Source of the DNA: an uncultured Eubacteriales bacterium
GTDB lineage: Bacteria > Bacillota > Clostridia > Oscillospirales > Oscillospiraceae
Assembly: GCA_900545405.1 (NCBI GenBank)
Contig: UQYT01000010.1
Span: 1 to 64,000 of the forward strand
DNA length: 64,000 bases
Direction: 5' to 3'
Shown: piece after piece, positions 14,156 to 22,167 of the stretch
Layout of the letters: every line of letters begins with the position of its first letter
Position numbering within the stretch: position 1 is the stretch's first letter
Translations under genes and position numbers: made by a program
Notes under the pieces: generated by a model
Databases searched by the model: none
The model's input: only the letters and a program-made list of their open reading frames with translations
Told to the model about the DNA's origin: nothing

Positions 14156-14625
14156 GCTTTGTATTCGTCGGAAAAATGCGCGAGCGGCACTATGCCGAGG
14201 CGTTCGAGGAGTATTTCAAGCGCCTCGGGGCCTTCGGAAAGCCGGAATTGCGCGAGATAGCCGAGGAGCGGCTGCCGGAGCAGCCCTCGGAAAAGGAAAT
14301 AGCCCGCGCGCTGGAGCGCGAGGCCGCGGAGATCGAAAAGGCCGTGCCCAAGGGGGCCTACGTCGTCGCGCTGTGCGTGGAGGGGCGCGAGATGTCGAGC
14401 CCGGAGCTGGCGCGGACGCTGGACGCCGTGATGGGTGCGGGCGCCTCAAAGCTCTGCTTCGTCGTCGGCGGCTCCTTCGGGCTGCACGAGCGCGTGAAGA
14501 GGGTGGCAGATTTGCGGCTCTCCATGTCCCGGATGACCTTTCCGCACCACCTTGCTAGGGTGATGCTCGCGGAGCAGGTATACAGGGCGTTCACCATCAT
14601 AAACGGCGGACGCTATCACAAATGA
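14143..14625 (+). CDS. rlmH: 23S rRNA pseudouridine-1915 N3-methyltransferase
   Basis: A 160-residue SPOUT-class methyltransferase (YbeA family) that modifies pseudouridine 1915 in helix 69 of 23S rRNA on assembled 70S ribosomes. It shows the opening SFVFVGKMRERHYAEAFEEYFKRL-like pattern and the glycine-rich SAM-binding knot around CFVVGGSFGLHERV. A C-terminal MTFPHHLARVMLAEQVYRAF closes it, as in all family members. Length is normal. The rlmH gene is the usual neighbour downstream of walJ in Firmicutes. It overlaps walJ by 13 bases, and its stop is followed at once by the GAGGGGG site of the next gene. Confidence 0.95.
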   Translation: MPGLSFVFVGKMRERHYAEAFEEYFKRLGAFGKPELREIAEERLPEQPSEKEIARALEREAAEIEKAVPKGAYVVALCVEGREMSSPELARTLDAVMGAGASKLCFVVGGSFGLHERVKRVADLRLSMSRMTFPHHLARVMLAEQVYRAFTIINGGRYHK

Positions 14626-14639
14626 GGGGGATACTGCCT

Positions 14640-14960
14640 ATGGATGGGCACAATCTGGACTGGACGCGGGACCTTCCCGGCAAGATGGCCGAGAAGTGGC
14701 CGAAGGACGAGCAGGGCAATTTCGTTGAGGCGGCGTATCTGACCACCTGCACGCAGCTCGACCTGGGCGACGCGATAGTGACTGGGATGCTGGACTCCTT
14801 TGACATCCCGTATGTGAAGAAATACCCGCATTACGGCGGTTTCGGCAATCTGATGCTCGGCATAAGCGCGGAGGGTGTGGACATCTTTGTGCCCGCGACC
14901 ATGCTCGAGGATGCCAAGAACATACTTGAAGGAGAGGCAGAAGATGAAGAGGAGCTATAA
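14640..14960 (+). CDS. DUF2007-like small protein (putative signal-transducing protein)
   Basis: A 106-residue acidic soluble protein. The middle (TCTQLDLGDAIVTGMLDSFDIPYV), then GNLMLGISAEGVDIFVPATMLEDAKNIL, fits the DUF2007 pattern. That fold is a small ferredoxin-like domain, named only tentatively as signal transducing. The C terminus is a run of glutamate and aspartate. I use ATG 14640, with GAGGGGG (14625-14631) nine bases upstream. An in-frame ATG at 14622 overlaps the rlmH stop but has no free ribosome site. Its end overlaps the phosphohexomutase start by 17 bases. No function is known for the family. Confidence 0.75.
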   Translation: MDGHNLDWTRDLPGKMAEKWPKDEQGNFVEAAYLTTCTQLDLGDAIVTGMLDSFDIPYVKKYPHYGGFGNLMLGISAEGVDIFVPATMLEDAKNILEGEAEDEEEL

Positions 14961-16677
14961 GGAAGAATATCAGTACTGGCTGGACAGCCCCGCGCTCGGC
15001 GAGGAGGAGTGGAAGGAGCTCTCCGCCATCGCCGGCGACGATAAAGAGATAGAGAGCCGCTTTTACGCGCCGCTGGAGTTCGGCACCGCCGGACTGCGCG
15101 GCATCATGGCCACGGGCTTGAACCGCATGAACATCCACGTCATCCGCTGGGCCACCCAGGCCTTCGCCGCGGTCATCAAGGCCGAGGGCGAGGAGGCCTG
15201 CCGCAAGGGCGTCGTGGTCTGCTACGACTGCCGCCTCAACAGCGAGAAGTTCGCGCGCGAGGCCGCGGGCGTCATGGCCGCCAACGGCATCCGCGTCCGC
15301 ATCTTCGACGCGCTGCGCCCCACGCCGGAGCTCTCCTTCGCCGTGCTGCACTACGGCGCCACCGCCGGCATCAACATAACCGCCAGCCACAACCCGAAGG
15401 AGTATAACGGCTACAAGGTCTACTGGTCCGACGGCGCCCAGCTCCCGCCGCAGCACGCCGCTGCCGTCGCCGCCGAGATGGGCAAGCTGGACATCTTCCA
15501 CGACGTCAAGCGCCTGAGCTTTGACGAGGCCATGGCGAGCGGGCTCGTGGAGGTCATCGGCTCCGAGACGGACGAGGCCTTCCTCGCCAACGTCATGAGC
15601 ATGTCCATCAACAAGTCCGTGGTCGAGAAGGTCGCGGACGAGTTCAAGATAGTCTACACGCCCTTCCACGGCGCGGGCTACAAGCTGGTGCCGGAGGCTC
15701 TGCGCCGCCTCGGCGTGAAGCACCTCTTCCCAGAGCCGAAGCAGATGGTCATAGACGGCAACTTCCCCACGGTCGTGAGCCCGAACCCGGAGAATCCGGA
15801 GGGCTTCTACCTCGCCGTTGACCTCGCCAAGCAGGTCGGCAGCGACCTCATCATCGGCACCGACCCGGACTCCGACCGCGTCGGCACCATGGTACGCGGC
15901 AAGGACGGGGAGTACCGCACCATCACCGGCAACCAGATGGGCGTGCTGCTGCTCGACTACATCATCACCGCAAGGCGCGAGAGCGGCACCATGCCCGCCA
16001 ACCCGGCCTTCATCAAGACCATCGTCACCACCAACATGGGCCGCGAGATAGCCGAGAAGAACGGCGTCCACGTGGACGAGACCTTCACCGGCTTCAAGTT
16101 CATGGCCGAGAAGCTCGCCGAGTACAAGCGCGACGGCTCCTACAACTATATCCTCGCCTATGAGGAGAGCTACGGCTACATGATGGGCGACTACGTCCGC
16201 GACAAGGACGCCGTCACCGCCTCCATGATGATAGCCGAGATGGCCGCCTACTACTTCTCCAAGGGCATGACCCTCGCCGACGCGCTGGAGGGCCTCTATG
16301 AGAAATACGGCTGGTTCATGGAAAAGACGCTCAACCTCGTCATGCCGGGCCTCGACGGGCTGGAGAAGATGAAGGCGCTGATGGCTTCCCTCCGCGCCAA
16401 GCCGCCCCGCGAGATCGGCGGCTCCTCAGTCCTCGGCATGCGCGACTACCAGAACGGCACGGTCTCCGTCGCTGAGCTCGGCGTTGTCGGCAAGACGCAC
16501 ATCTCCGGCTCCAACGTGCTCTACTTCGAGCTGGAGGACGGCACGGCCTTCATCGTCCGCCCCTCGGGCACCGAGCCGAAGATAAAAGTGTACATTCTCA
16601 CCCAGGGCGCCGACAAGGCCGAATGCGAGGCCAGGGTCGCCAAATATACATCATACGCGGAAGAATTGAGCAAATGA
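14944..16677 (+). CDS. Phosphoglucomutase/phosphomannomutase (alpha-D-phosphohexomutase)
   Basis: A 577-residue enzyme interconverting hexose 1- and 6-phosphates, the size of the PgcA/GlmM-distinct bacterial phosphoglucomutases. The phosphoserine loop TASHNPKEYNGYKVY, metal loop GTDPDSDRVG, sugar-binding AYEESYGYMMGDYVRDKD and C-terminal phosphate-binding RPSGTEPKIKVY are all intact. GGAGAGG (14931-14937) fixes the ATG at 14944, inside the end of the preceding gene. It would feed glucose 1-phosphate into nucleotide sugars for wall polymers or glycolipids. Glucose versus mannose specificity cannot be told apart. It is followed, with a four-base overlap, by the chromate-type transporter pair. 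Confidence 0.92.
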   Translation: MKRSYKEEYQYWLDSPALGEEEWKELSAIAGDDKEIESRFYAPLEFGTAGLRGIMATGLNRMNIHVIRWATQAFAAVIKAEGEEACRKGVVVCYDCRLNSEKFAREAAGVMAANGIRVRIFDALRPTPELSFAVLHYGATAGINITASHNPKEYNGYKVYWSDGAQLPPQHAAAVAAEMGKLDIFHDVKRLSFDEAMASGLVEVIGSETDEAFLANVMSMSINKSVVEKVADEFKIVYTPFHGAGYKLVPEALRRLGVKHLFPEPKQMVIDGNFPTVVSPNPENPEGFYLAVDLAKQVGSDLIIGTDPDSDRVGTMVRGKDGEYRTITGNQMGVLLLDYIITARRESGTMPANPAFIKTIVTTNMGREIAEKNGVHVDETFTGFKFMAEKLAEYKRDGSYNYILAYEESYGYMMGDYVRDKDAVTASMMIAEMAAYYFSKGMTLADALEGLYEKYGWFMEKTLNLVMPGLDGLEKMKALMASLRAKPPREIGGSSVLGMRDYQNGTVSVAELGVVGKTHISGSNVLYFELEDGTAFIVRPSGTEPKIKVYILTQGADKAECEARVAKYTSYAEELSK

Positions 16678-17237
16678 AAGAATACCTCAAGATCTTTTGG
16701 GCCTTCATTAAAGTGGGGGCCCTTACCTTTGGGGGCGGCTATGCCATGCTGCCCATACTCCAGCGCGAGGTCGTGGAGCACAACCACTGGGCCAGCGAAG
16801 AGGAGATAATGGACTATTACGCCATGGCCCAGTGCCTGCCCGGCATCATCATGGTCAACACCGCAGCCTTCGTCGGCCGCAAGTACCGCGGCAAGCTCGG
16901 CGGCATCGTCGCCGCCCTCGGCTCCATGCTGCCCTCGCTCATCATCATAACCGTCATCGCCATGTTCCTGACCGCCTTCTCGGACTACCCGGTGGTCAAA
17001 AACGCCTTTGCCGGCATCCGCGTCTGCGTCGTAGTGCTCATCGTCAACGCCGTCGTGAAGCTGTGGAAGAGCGCCATCGTGGACTGGAAGTGCCTCGTCA
17101 TCATCTTTGCGCCGGTGTGCGTGCTCTCGCTCGTCACCGACATCTCGCCCATCCTCTTCGTCGTCGCCGCCGCCTTCGTGGGCATCGGCCTGCAGGCGCT
17201 CGTCTGGCGCAAGCGCGGAAAGGAGGGCGGCAAATGA
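16674..17237 (+). CDS. Chromate-type (CHR family) transporter, first half subunit
   Basis: A 187-residue short CHR protein with about six membrane helices. The CHR signature is visible as FIKVGALTFGGGYAMLP near residues 10-26 and AMAQCLPGIIMVNTAAFVGRKYRG near 60-83. Short CHR proteins come as adjacent pairs that insert in opposite orientations and work together, and the next gene is the second half. Some transport chromate or other oxyanions, but in anaerobic Clostridia the substrate is usually unknown. ATG 16674 overlaps the mutase stop by four bases, so expression is tied to the mutase. Confidence 0.88.
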   Translation: MKEYLKIFWAFIKVGALTFGGGYAMLPILQREVVEHNHWASEEEIMDYYAMAQCLPGIIMVNTAAFVGRKYRGKLGGIVAALGSMLPSLIIITVIAMFLTAFSDYPVVKNAFAGIRVCVVVLIVNAVVKLWKSAIVDWKCLVIIFAPVCVLSLVTDISPILFVVAAAFVGIGLQALVWRKRGKEGGK

Positions 17238-17818
17238 TACTCCTCAAGCTGTTCTGGGAGTTTCTCAAGATCGGCCTCTTCTCCGTCGGCGGAGGCATGG
17301 CCACGCTGCCCTTCCTCTATGACCTCGCGGACAGCACGGGTTGGTATACTTACTCCCAGCTTGCGGATATGCTCGCTGTCAGCGAGTCCACCCCTGGCCC
17401 GGTGGGCATCAACATGGCCACCTACGTCGGCTATACGGTCGGCGGCTTCGCCGGGGCCGTGACCGCCACGGTGGGCATAGTCCTGCCCGGCGTCATCCTC
17501 GTGCTCATCATAGTCAGCGTGCTGGACAAGTTCCGCGGCAACCGCTATGTGGACGCGGCCTTCTACGGCCTGCGCCCGGCCTCCACGGCGCTCATCGCCG
17601 CCGCGGGCGTCTCCGTGGTGGAGATATCCCTGCTCAACGTCAGCCTCTTCAAGGAGACGGGCGTGTTCACGGACCTCATCTCCATCCCCGCCATAATCCT
17701 CGCCGTCGTGCTCTGGGTGCTCACGAACCTCGTGAAGCCCACGAAGAAGCTGCACCCCGTCGTGTTCATCGCGGCCTCGGCCGTAGTGGGCATAGTGTTC
17801 TCCTTCGCCGGGGCTTAA
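17234..17818 (+). CDS. Chromate-type (CHR family) transporter, second half subunit
   Basis: 194 residues, about six membrane helices. It shows the mirrored CHR motif FLKIGLFSVGGGMATLPFL (residues 11-29) and SESTPGPVGINMATYVGYTVGG (about 51-72). The TPGPVG loop is typical of the second-half protein of split CHR transporters. ATG 17234 overlaps the stop of the first half by four bases. Its TAA overlaps the stop of the convergent ylbJ gene, and the transcript terminator lies 54 bases further on, inside the ylbJ coding region. Substrate unknown. Confidence 0.88.
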   Translation: MILLKLFWEFLKIGLFSVGGGMATLPFLYDLADSTGWYTYSQLADMLAVSESTPGPVGINMATYVGYTVGGFAGAVTATVGIVLPGVILVLIIVSVLDKFRGNRYVDAAFYGLRPASTALIAAAGVSVVEISLLNVSLFKETGVFTDLISIPAIILAVVLWVLTNLVKPTKKLHPVVFIAASAVVGIVFSFAGA

Positions 17819-18777
17819 ATCACCGCCGGGGCGAGGAGCAGGACGTATACAAAGGAAAATACAGCGCTCAGGCACCGCCCGGTGAAATGCCGGGCGGTGC
17901 TTATTTCCGCCCCGGCGACGACCGCGGAGGTCTGAAAATGCACCGAGAGACCGCCCCAGCCTATGACGGCGGCGCAGACCGCAAGGTTCACCGGCGTCGC
18001 CGCGAGCCCACGCATCGCCCCCACGCCTCCGCCGAGCTCGAAGAAGCCCACTATCGCCGCGCGGCTCGCCGAGATCTCCAGCCCCGTCAGCCGCGAGAGG
18101 TCGAGCGCGAGCGCAGGCAGCAGCCCCACGGCGTCGAGCGTGCCCGTGACCACCCCGAAGGCGATGACAAAGCCGCAGACGTTAATCATGTTCCGCACCG
18201 AGGCCGTGACCGCGGCGGGAAGGGCCCCGGCGCGCGCGGGGCGTATCTCGGGCAGCCTGACCGCCGCGCGGGGCCGCCCGAGCGAGAGCAGCACCCCGGC
18301 CGTGAGCGCCGCGAGGATGTGCGCCGCGTAGAGCAGCAGCCCAAAGCGCGCGCCGCCGAACACGCCCGTGCCCGCCGCGCCGAGTATGAAGGCCGGGCCG
18401 GAGTTGTTGCAAAAGCCGAGCAGCCGCCCGCCCTCCTCGCGGCTGACCTCGCCGCGCTCCACCAGCCCCGCCGCCGAGGCCGCGCCCAGCGGATATCCGG
18501 CCATCAGGCCCAGTATCAGCGCCGCGCAGCCCGAGCCGGAGACGCCGAAGAGCCGCCACATCCCCGGCGCGGCCAGCCGCCCCAGCCTCGAGGGCAGCCC
18601 CAGCTCCTGTATGAGCGCCGAGAGCACGAAGAAGGGGAAGAGCGAGGGGATGAGCACCTCCCCGCAGAGCCTGAGCGAATATCGCGCGGCCTCCATCGCC
18701 TCCGCCGAACAGGCGATGAGCCCCAGCGCCGAGGCCGCGGCCGCCGCGGCGTAGAGCGCAAAGGCGCCTTTTTTCAT
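17815..18777 (-). CDS. ylbJ: Sporulation integral membrane protein YlbJ
   Basis: A 320-residue polytopic protein with about eight membrane segments, of the nucleoside-recognition (gate) family. IPSLFPFFVLSALIQELG, GLMAGYPLGAASAAGLVERGEV and FCNNSGPAFILGAAG are characteristic of YlbJ, a sigma-E-controlled protein needed for normal cortex formation in Bacillus. I start at ATG 18777, with GGAGGTG just upstream, and not at earlier in-frame codons that would lie beyond the promoter. The -10/-35 pair at 18836-18808 fits sigma-E. The 3-prime end overlaps the convergent transporter gene and carries the transporter operon's terminator on the other strand. Confidence 0.88.
   Translation of the reverse strand: MKKGAFALYAAAAAASALGLIACSAEAMEAARYSLRLCGEVLIPSLFPFFVLSALIQELGLPSRLGRLAAPGMWRLFGVSGSGCAALILGLMAGYPLGAASAAGLVERGEVSREEGGRLLGFCNNSGPAFILGAAGTGVFGGARFGLLLYAAHILAALTAGVLLSLGRPRAAVRLPEIRPARAGALPAAVTASVRNMINVCGFVIAFGVVTGTLDAVGLLPALALDLSRLTGLEISASRAAIVGFFELGGGVGAMRGLAATPVNLAVCAAVIGWGGLSVHFQTSAVVAGAEISTARHFTGRCLSAVFSFVYVLLLAPAVI
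17872..17906 (+). terminator. Terminator of the chromate-transporter operon, inside ylbJ coding sequence
   Basis: A perfect 11-bp stem GCACCGCCCGG (17872-17882) / CCGGGCGGTGC (17890-17900), loop TGAAATG, then TTATTT. It starts 54 bases after the plus-strand stop and overlaps codons near the YlbJ C terminus. Confidence 0.75.
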
Positions 18778-18805
18778 GCGAACACCTCCAGTAAGCCTTG
18801 TCTCA

Positions 18806-18836
18806 GAATTATATTTGTTCCCGGGACATAAAATCA
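18806..18836. promoter_or_regulatory. Overlapping divergent sigma-E-type promoters for ylbJ and yqfC
   Basis: Plus strand: GAATTAT (18806-18812), 14 bp, CATAAAAT (18827-18834). Minus strand: TGATTTT (18836-18830), 14 bp, AATATAAT (18815-18808). Both match the sigma-E patterns KMATATT and CATAYAAT with one or two differences per element. The -35 of each overlaps the -10 of the other. They serve ylbJ (left) and yqfC-yqfD (right). Confidence 0.55.
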
Positions 18837-18855
18837 CTTAACGGGGGTGATGAAA

Positions 18856-19122
18856 ATGTCCGGCTACGGCTTTCGAGAGGACATAGCAGACCGGCTCTCT
18901 CTCCCCGCCGAGGCGGCGGGGCTGATGAAGGTCACCGTCATGGGCCGCAGCCGCGCGCTCATAGAGGACCACCGCGGCCTTGCGGGCTATTCGCGGGAAC
19001 GGATAGAGGTGAACGGCGGCAGGACCCGCCTGGTCATAAACGGCGAGGCGCTGGAGCTGACGGCGATGGACAGGGAGGCCCTTCTGGTCACGGGGCGCAT
19101 ACTCTCGGTGGAGTTCGTATGA
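18856..19122 (+). CDS. yqfC: Sporulation protein YqfC (YabP family)
   Basis: An 88-residue protein of the YabP/YqfC family. The pattern VTVMGRSRALIEDHRGLAGYS, then IEVNGGRTRLVINGEALEL matches the small beta-rich domain shared by YabP and YqfC. These are mother-cell sporulation proteins of unknown biochemistry. ATG 18856 is chosen because GGGGG (18843-18847) sits eight bases before it. The GTG at 18847 and the ATG at 18850 lie within or against that site. A sigma-E-type promoter lies just upstream. The stop overlaps yqfD by four bases, as in other spore formers. Confidence 0.85.
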   Translation: MSGYGFREDIADRLSLPAEAAGLMKVTVMGRSRALIEDHRGLAGYSRERIEVNGGRTRLVINGEALELTAMDREALLVTGRILSVEFV

Positions 19123-20294
19123 GCGCGCGGCGGATATACCTGCGCAGCAGCGTGTGGGTGCAGGTCGAGGGCGCGGAGCCGCCGCGGTTTTTGAACGCGC
19201 TGGCCGAGGCGGGGATACGCTTCTGGGGCGCGGAGCCGGAGGACGACTTCACGCTCCGGCTCGCCCTGCGCCCGCGCGACCTCGAGACCGCGCGCACACT
19301 CGCTCTGCGCTGCCAGTGCTCGATAAAGACGCTCAAGCTCCGCGGCGCTCCGGCTGTGAGACGGCGGCTGCGCCATCGCGTGGCGCTCATGGCCGGGCTC
19401 GCGGTCTGTTTCGCGCTGCTCGCGGCCTCGCGGCTCTTCGTCTGGGACATCGAGGTAGAGGGCAACGAGGACGTCTCCAAGGGCGAGATACTCCGCGCCC
19501 TGGCCGAGTGCGGGGTCGAGAGCGGCTCGTTCTGGCCCACGTGGTCGGCGGACAGGATAAAAAACGAGGTCATACTCCGCATACCCGAGCTCGCCTGGGT
19601 CGGCGTGAGCGTGGACAGCTCCCGCGCCACCGTGCGCGTGCGCGAGCGCGACGAGGCCCCGGAGGTCACGGACAAGGACGCGCCGTATTCGGTGACGGCG
19701 CGCAGAACGGGCATAATAGAGCGGACGGAGGTGTACCTCGGCGCACCGCTGGTGCAGCCGGGCGACGCCGTGCTCGAGGGCGAGACGCTGGTGTCCGGCG
19801 CCGTCGAGAGCGGCCTCGGCACCGTGCGCTATGTCCACGCCTCGGCGAAGATAGAGGCGAGGACCTATTACGAGCTCACCGCCGCCGCCCCGCTGGAGTA
19901 CAGCGAGGCCGTGGAGGCCGGGAGCCGCACGCGCTGGGCGCTGGTCGTGGGGAACGAGCGGCTCAATCTCTACCCCGGCGGCTCCGGCCTGGACGAAAAC
20001 TGCTCCAAGGTCACGACGGAGCACGCCCTCGAGTGGCCGGGGGTCTTTAGTTTGCCGGTTTCTCTTGTGCGGGAGGAGATTTTGGAGTATGATATAGTAA
20101 CCCGGAGTGCGGATACCGCCGCATTGCAGCAGCGGCTGGAGACGCAGCTCGCGTCGGAGCTAGAGCGGCAGCTCGACGGCCGCGGCGAGGTGCTCTCCCA
20201 GAGCTTTTCCGCCGCCGAGAGCGGCGGGCTGCTGTACGTGACGCTCCGCGCCGAGTGTTTGGAGGACATAGCGGCCGAGACCAAGGCCGAATAG
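19119..20294 (+). CDS. yqfD: Sporulation protein YqfD
   Basis: A 391-residue protein: an N-terminal cytoplasmic domain, one membrane helix (about residues 88-106, ALMAGLAVCFALLAASRLFVW), then an extracytoplasmic region starting with a POTRA/FtsQ-like segment (DIEVEGNEDVSKGEILRALAECGV). This is the YqfD architecture. YqfD is conserved in spore formers and expressed in the mother cell with YqfC. A coiled-coil-like stretch near the C terminus contains LQQRLETQLASELERQL. ATG 19119 overlaps the yqfC stop. No catalytic motif is present and a structural role at the forespore membrane is inferred. Confidence 0.87.
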   Translation: MSARRIYLRSSVWVQVEGAEPPRFLNALAEAGIRFWGAEPEDDFTLRLALRPRDLETARTLALRCQCSIKTLKLRGAPAVRRRLRHRVALMAGLAVCFALLAASRLFVWDIEVEGNEDVSKGEILRALAECGVESGSFWPTWSADRIKNEVILRIPELAWVGVSVDSSRATVRVRERDEAPEVTDKDAPYSVTARRTGIIERTEVYLGAPLVQPGDAVLEGETLVSGAVESGLGTVRYVHASAKIEARTYYELTAAAPLEYSEAVEAGSRTRWALVVGNERLNLYPGGSGLDENCSKVTTEHALEWPGVFSLPVSLVREEILEYDIVTRSADTAALQQRLETQLASELERQLDGRGEVLSQSFSAAESGGLLYVTLRAECLEDIAAETKAE

Positions 20295-20310
20295 ATATCG
20301 AGGTGTGCAA

Positions 20311-21312
20311 ATGATAGAGAGGACCCTGCCCATAGACAGGATGGAGAACGTGATAAACGTCTTCGGCTCCTTTGACCAGAACCTGAGGATAATAGAAAAC
20401 GAGCTCGGCGTCCGCGTGACCGACCGGGACGACCAGCTGCGCATCTCCGGCGAGCCGGAGGACGTCATGACGGCGGAGAAGGCGATAAACGGCCTCTTGC
20501 AGCTCGCCTCCCGCGGCGAGGCCATAGACGCGCAGAACGTGCGCTATATTTTGAAGCTCGTCTCCGAGGGCCGGGAGGCCAAGATCTCGGAGCTCTCGGG
20601 CGATGTGGTGTGCATCACGGCCAAGGGCAAGCCCATCAAGGCCAAGACCCTGGGCCAGAAGGCCTATGTGGACGCGATGAACGCCAACACGATAACGCTC
20701 GGCATCGGCCCCGCGGGCACGGGCAAGACCTACCTCGCCGTGGCCGAGGCCGTCGCGGCCTTCCGCAGCGAGAAGGTGAACCGCATCATCCTGACCCGCC
20801 CCGCGGTCGAGGCGGGCGAGCGCCTGGGCTTCCTGCCCGGCGACCTCCAGAGCAAGGTCGACCCGTACCTGCGCCCGCTCTACGACGCGCTCTTCGAGAT
20901 GCTCGGGCCGGAGACGTACAACAAGTATCTCGAGCGCGGCAACATCGAGGTCGCGCCGCTCGCGTACATGCGCGGCCGCACGCTGGACGACAGCTTCATC
21001 ATCCTCGACGAGGCGCAGAACACCTCGCGCGAGCAGATGAAGATGTTCCTCACGCGCATAGGCTTCGGCTCCCGCGTGGTCATCACCGGCGACGTGACGC
21101 AGATCGACCTGCCCGGCGACAAGGTCTCGGGCCTCAAGGAGGCCATGCGCGTGCTCAAGGGCATAGACGACATCGCCATCTGCAAGCTCACCGGCGCGGA
21201 CGTCGTCCGCCACGAGCTGGTGCAGAAGATAATCGAGGCCTATGAGAAGGACGAAAAACGCCGAGCCCCGCAGCAAAAGCTCGACCCGGCCAAGTTCAAG
21301 CGGAAGAAATGA
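20311..21312 (+). CDS. phoH: PhoH-family ATPase
   Basis: A 333-residue P-loop protein of the PhoH/YbeZ type. Walker A is GPAGTGKT (133-140) and Walker B is FIILDEAQN. The adjacent RPAVEAGERLGFLPGD and the arginine-containing GDVTQIDLP are family signatures. PhoH-like proteins are helicase-like ATPases that act with the endonuclease YbeY in rRNA processing, and ybeY lies 2.3 kb downstream. GAGGTG (20300-20305) fixes ATG 20311. It follows yqfD by 16 bases, the usual order. Confidence 0.95.
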   Translation: MIERTLPIDRMENVINVFGSFDQNLRIIENELGVRVTDRDDQLRISGEPEDVMTAEKAINGLLQLASRGEAIDAQNVRYILKLVSEGREAKISELSGDVVCITAKGKPIKAKTLGQKAYVDAMNANTITLGIGPAGTGKTYLAVAEAVAAFRSEKVNRIILTRPAVEAGERLGFLPGDLQSKVDPYLRPLYDALFEMLGPETYNKYLERGNIEVAPLAYMRGRTLDDSFIILDEAQNTSREQMKMFLTRIGFGSRVVITGDVTQIDLPGDKVSGLKEAMRVLKGIDDIAICKLTGADVVRHELVQKIIEAYEKDEKRRAPQQKLDPAKFKRKK

Positions 21313-22130
21313 ACGACAGGGACATAGTCAAGGACTATTACGACAGCGCCCCGGAAGCGGAATGGGCGCGCCTGGAGCGCAGCCCCTGGGAGTTTGAGAT
21401 AAACTGCGTTTACCTCGATGGGTACATCCGCCCCGGCGAGCGCGTGCTCGACCTCGGCGGCGGCCCCGGGCGCTACTCCATCCACCTCGCAAAGCACGGC
21501 GCAAACGTCACGCTCGTGGACCTCTCGGACGGCAACGTCGCTCTCGCGCGGGAGAAAGCCGCCGCTGCGGGCGTGGAGATAGAGGCCCGGCAGGGCGACG
21601 CCCTTGACGCCGCCACTCTGCCCGAGGGGCCGTTTGACCACGTGCTCTGCATGGGCCCTCTTTATCACCTGCTCGAGAGGGAAGAGCGGCTGAGGGCCAT
21701 AGAGAACTGCCTCGCGCGGCTCAAAAAGCGCGGCAAGCTCTATGCGGCCTTCATCTCCATATACTCCGACATGATCTACCGCATAGGCCGCCTCGACAGC
21801 TGGCCGGAGGGCATACTCAGCATCGGAGGCACCGAGGCGGAGCGGAAATATTATGCCGCGCTCAGATCCGGCGGCGAGTACGCGGGCGACGCCTTCACTA
21901 GGGCGTATTTCACGAACCCGGAGCAGATACTGCGGCACTTTGAGGGCTTTCCGCTCCGAAAGCTGCACCTGCTGGGCAGCGAGGGCCTGTTCGCCGCAAG
22001 GCAGGGCTGGTTCACGCTCAGCGAGGAACAGCGTTCGGCCTGGATGCAGCTCTCGCTGGACGTCTGCGAACTTCCGGAGCTCCTGAGCTGGTCGGAGCAC
22101 CTGCTGTATATCGGAGAAAAGCTTGGTTAA
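21309..22130 (+). CDS. Class I SAM-dependent methyltransferase
   Basis: A 273-residue Rossmann-fold methyltransferase. Motif I is VLDLGGGPGRYSIHLA (about 48-63), the acidic post-I residue lies in VTLVDLS, motif II is in EARQGDALDA and motif III is HVLCMGPLYHLL. The substrate domain is not recognised. Proteins with MGPLYHL are often annotated as small-molecule or ubiquinone/menaquinone-type methyltransferases, without proof. It overlaps phoH by four bases. In Bacillus this position holds the HD-domain phosphodiesterase gene yqfF (pgpH), which is absent here. Confidence 0.85.
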   Translation: MNDRDIVKDYYDSAPEAEWARLERSPWEFEINCVYLDGYIRPGERVLDLGGGPGRYSIHLAKHGANVTLVDLSDGNVALAREKAAAAGVEIEARQGDALDAATLPEGPFDHVLCMGPLYHLLEREERLRAIENCLARLKKRGKLYAAFISIYSDMIYRIGRLDSWPEGILSIGGTEAERKYYAALRSGGEYAGDAFTRAYFTNPEQILRHFEGFPLRKLHLLGSEGLFAARQGWFTLSEEQRSAWMQLSLDVCELPELLSWSEHLLYIGEKLG

Positions 22131-22167
22131 GTGCACACTAAAGACACAACGCGGGAGGACGACATAC

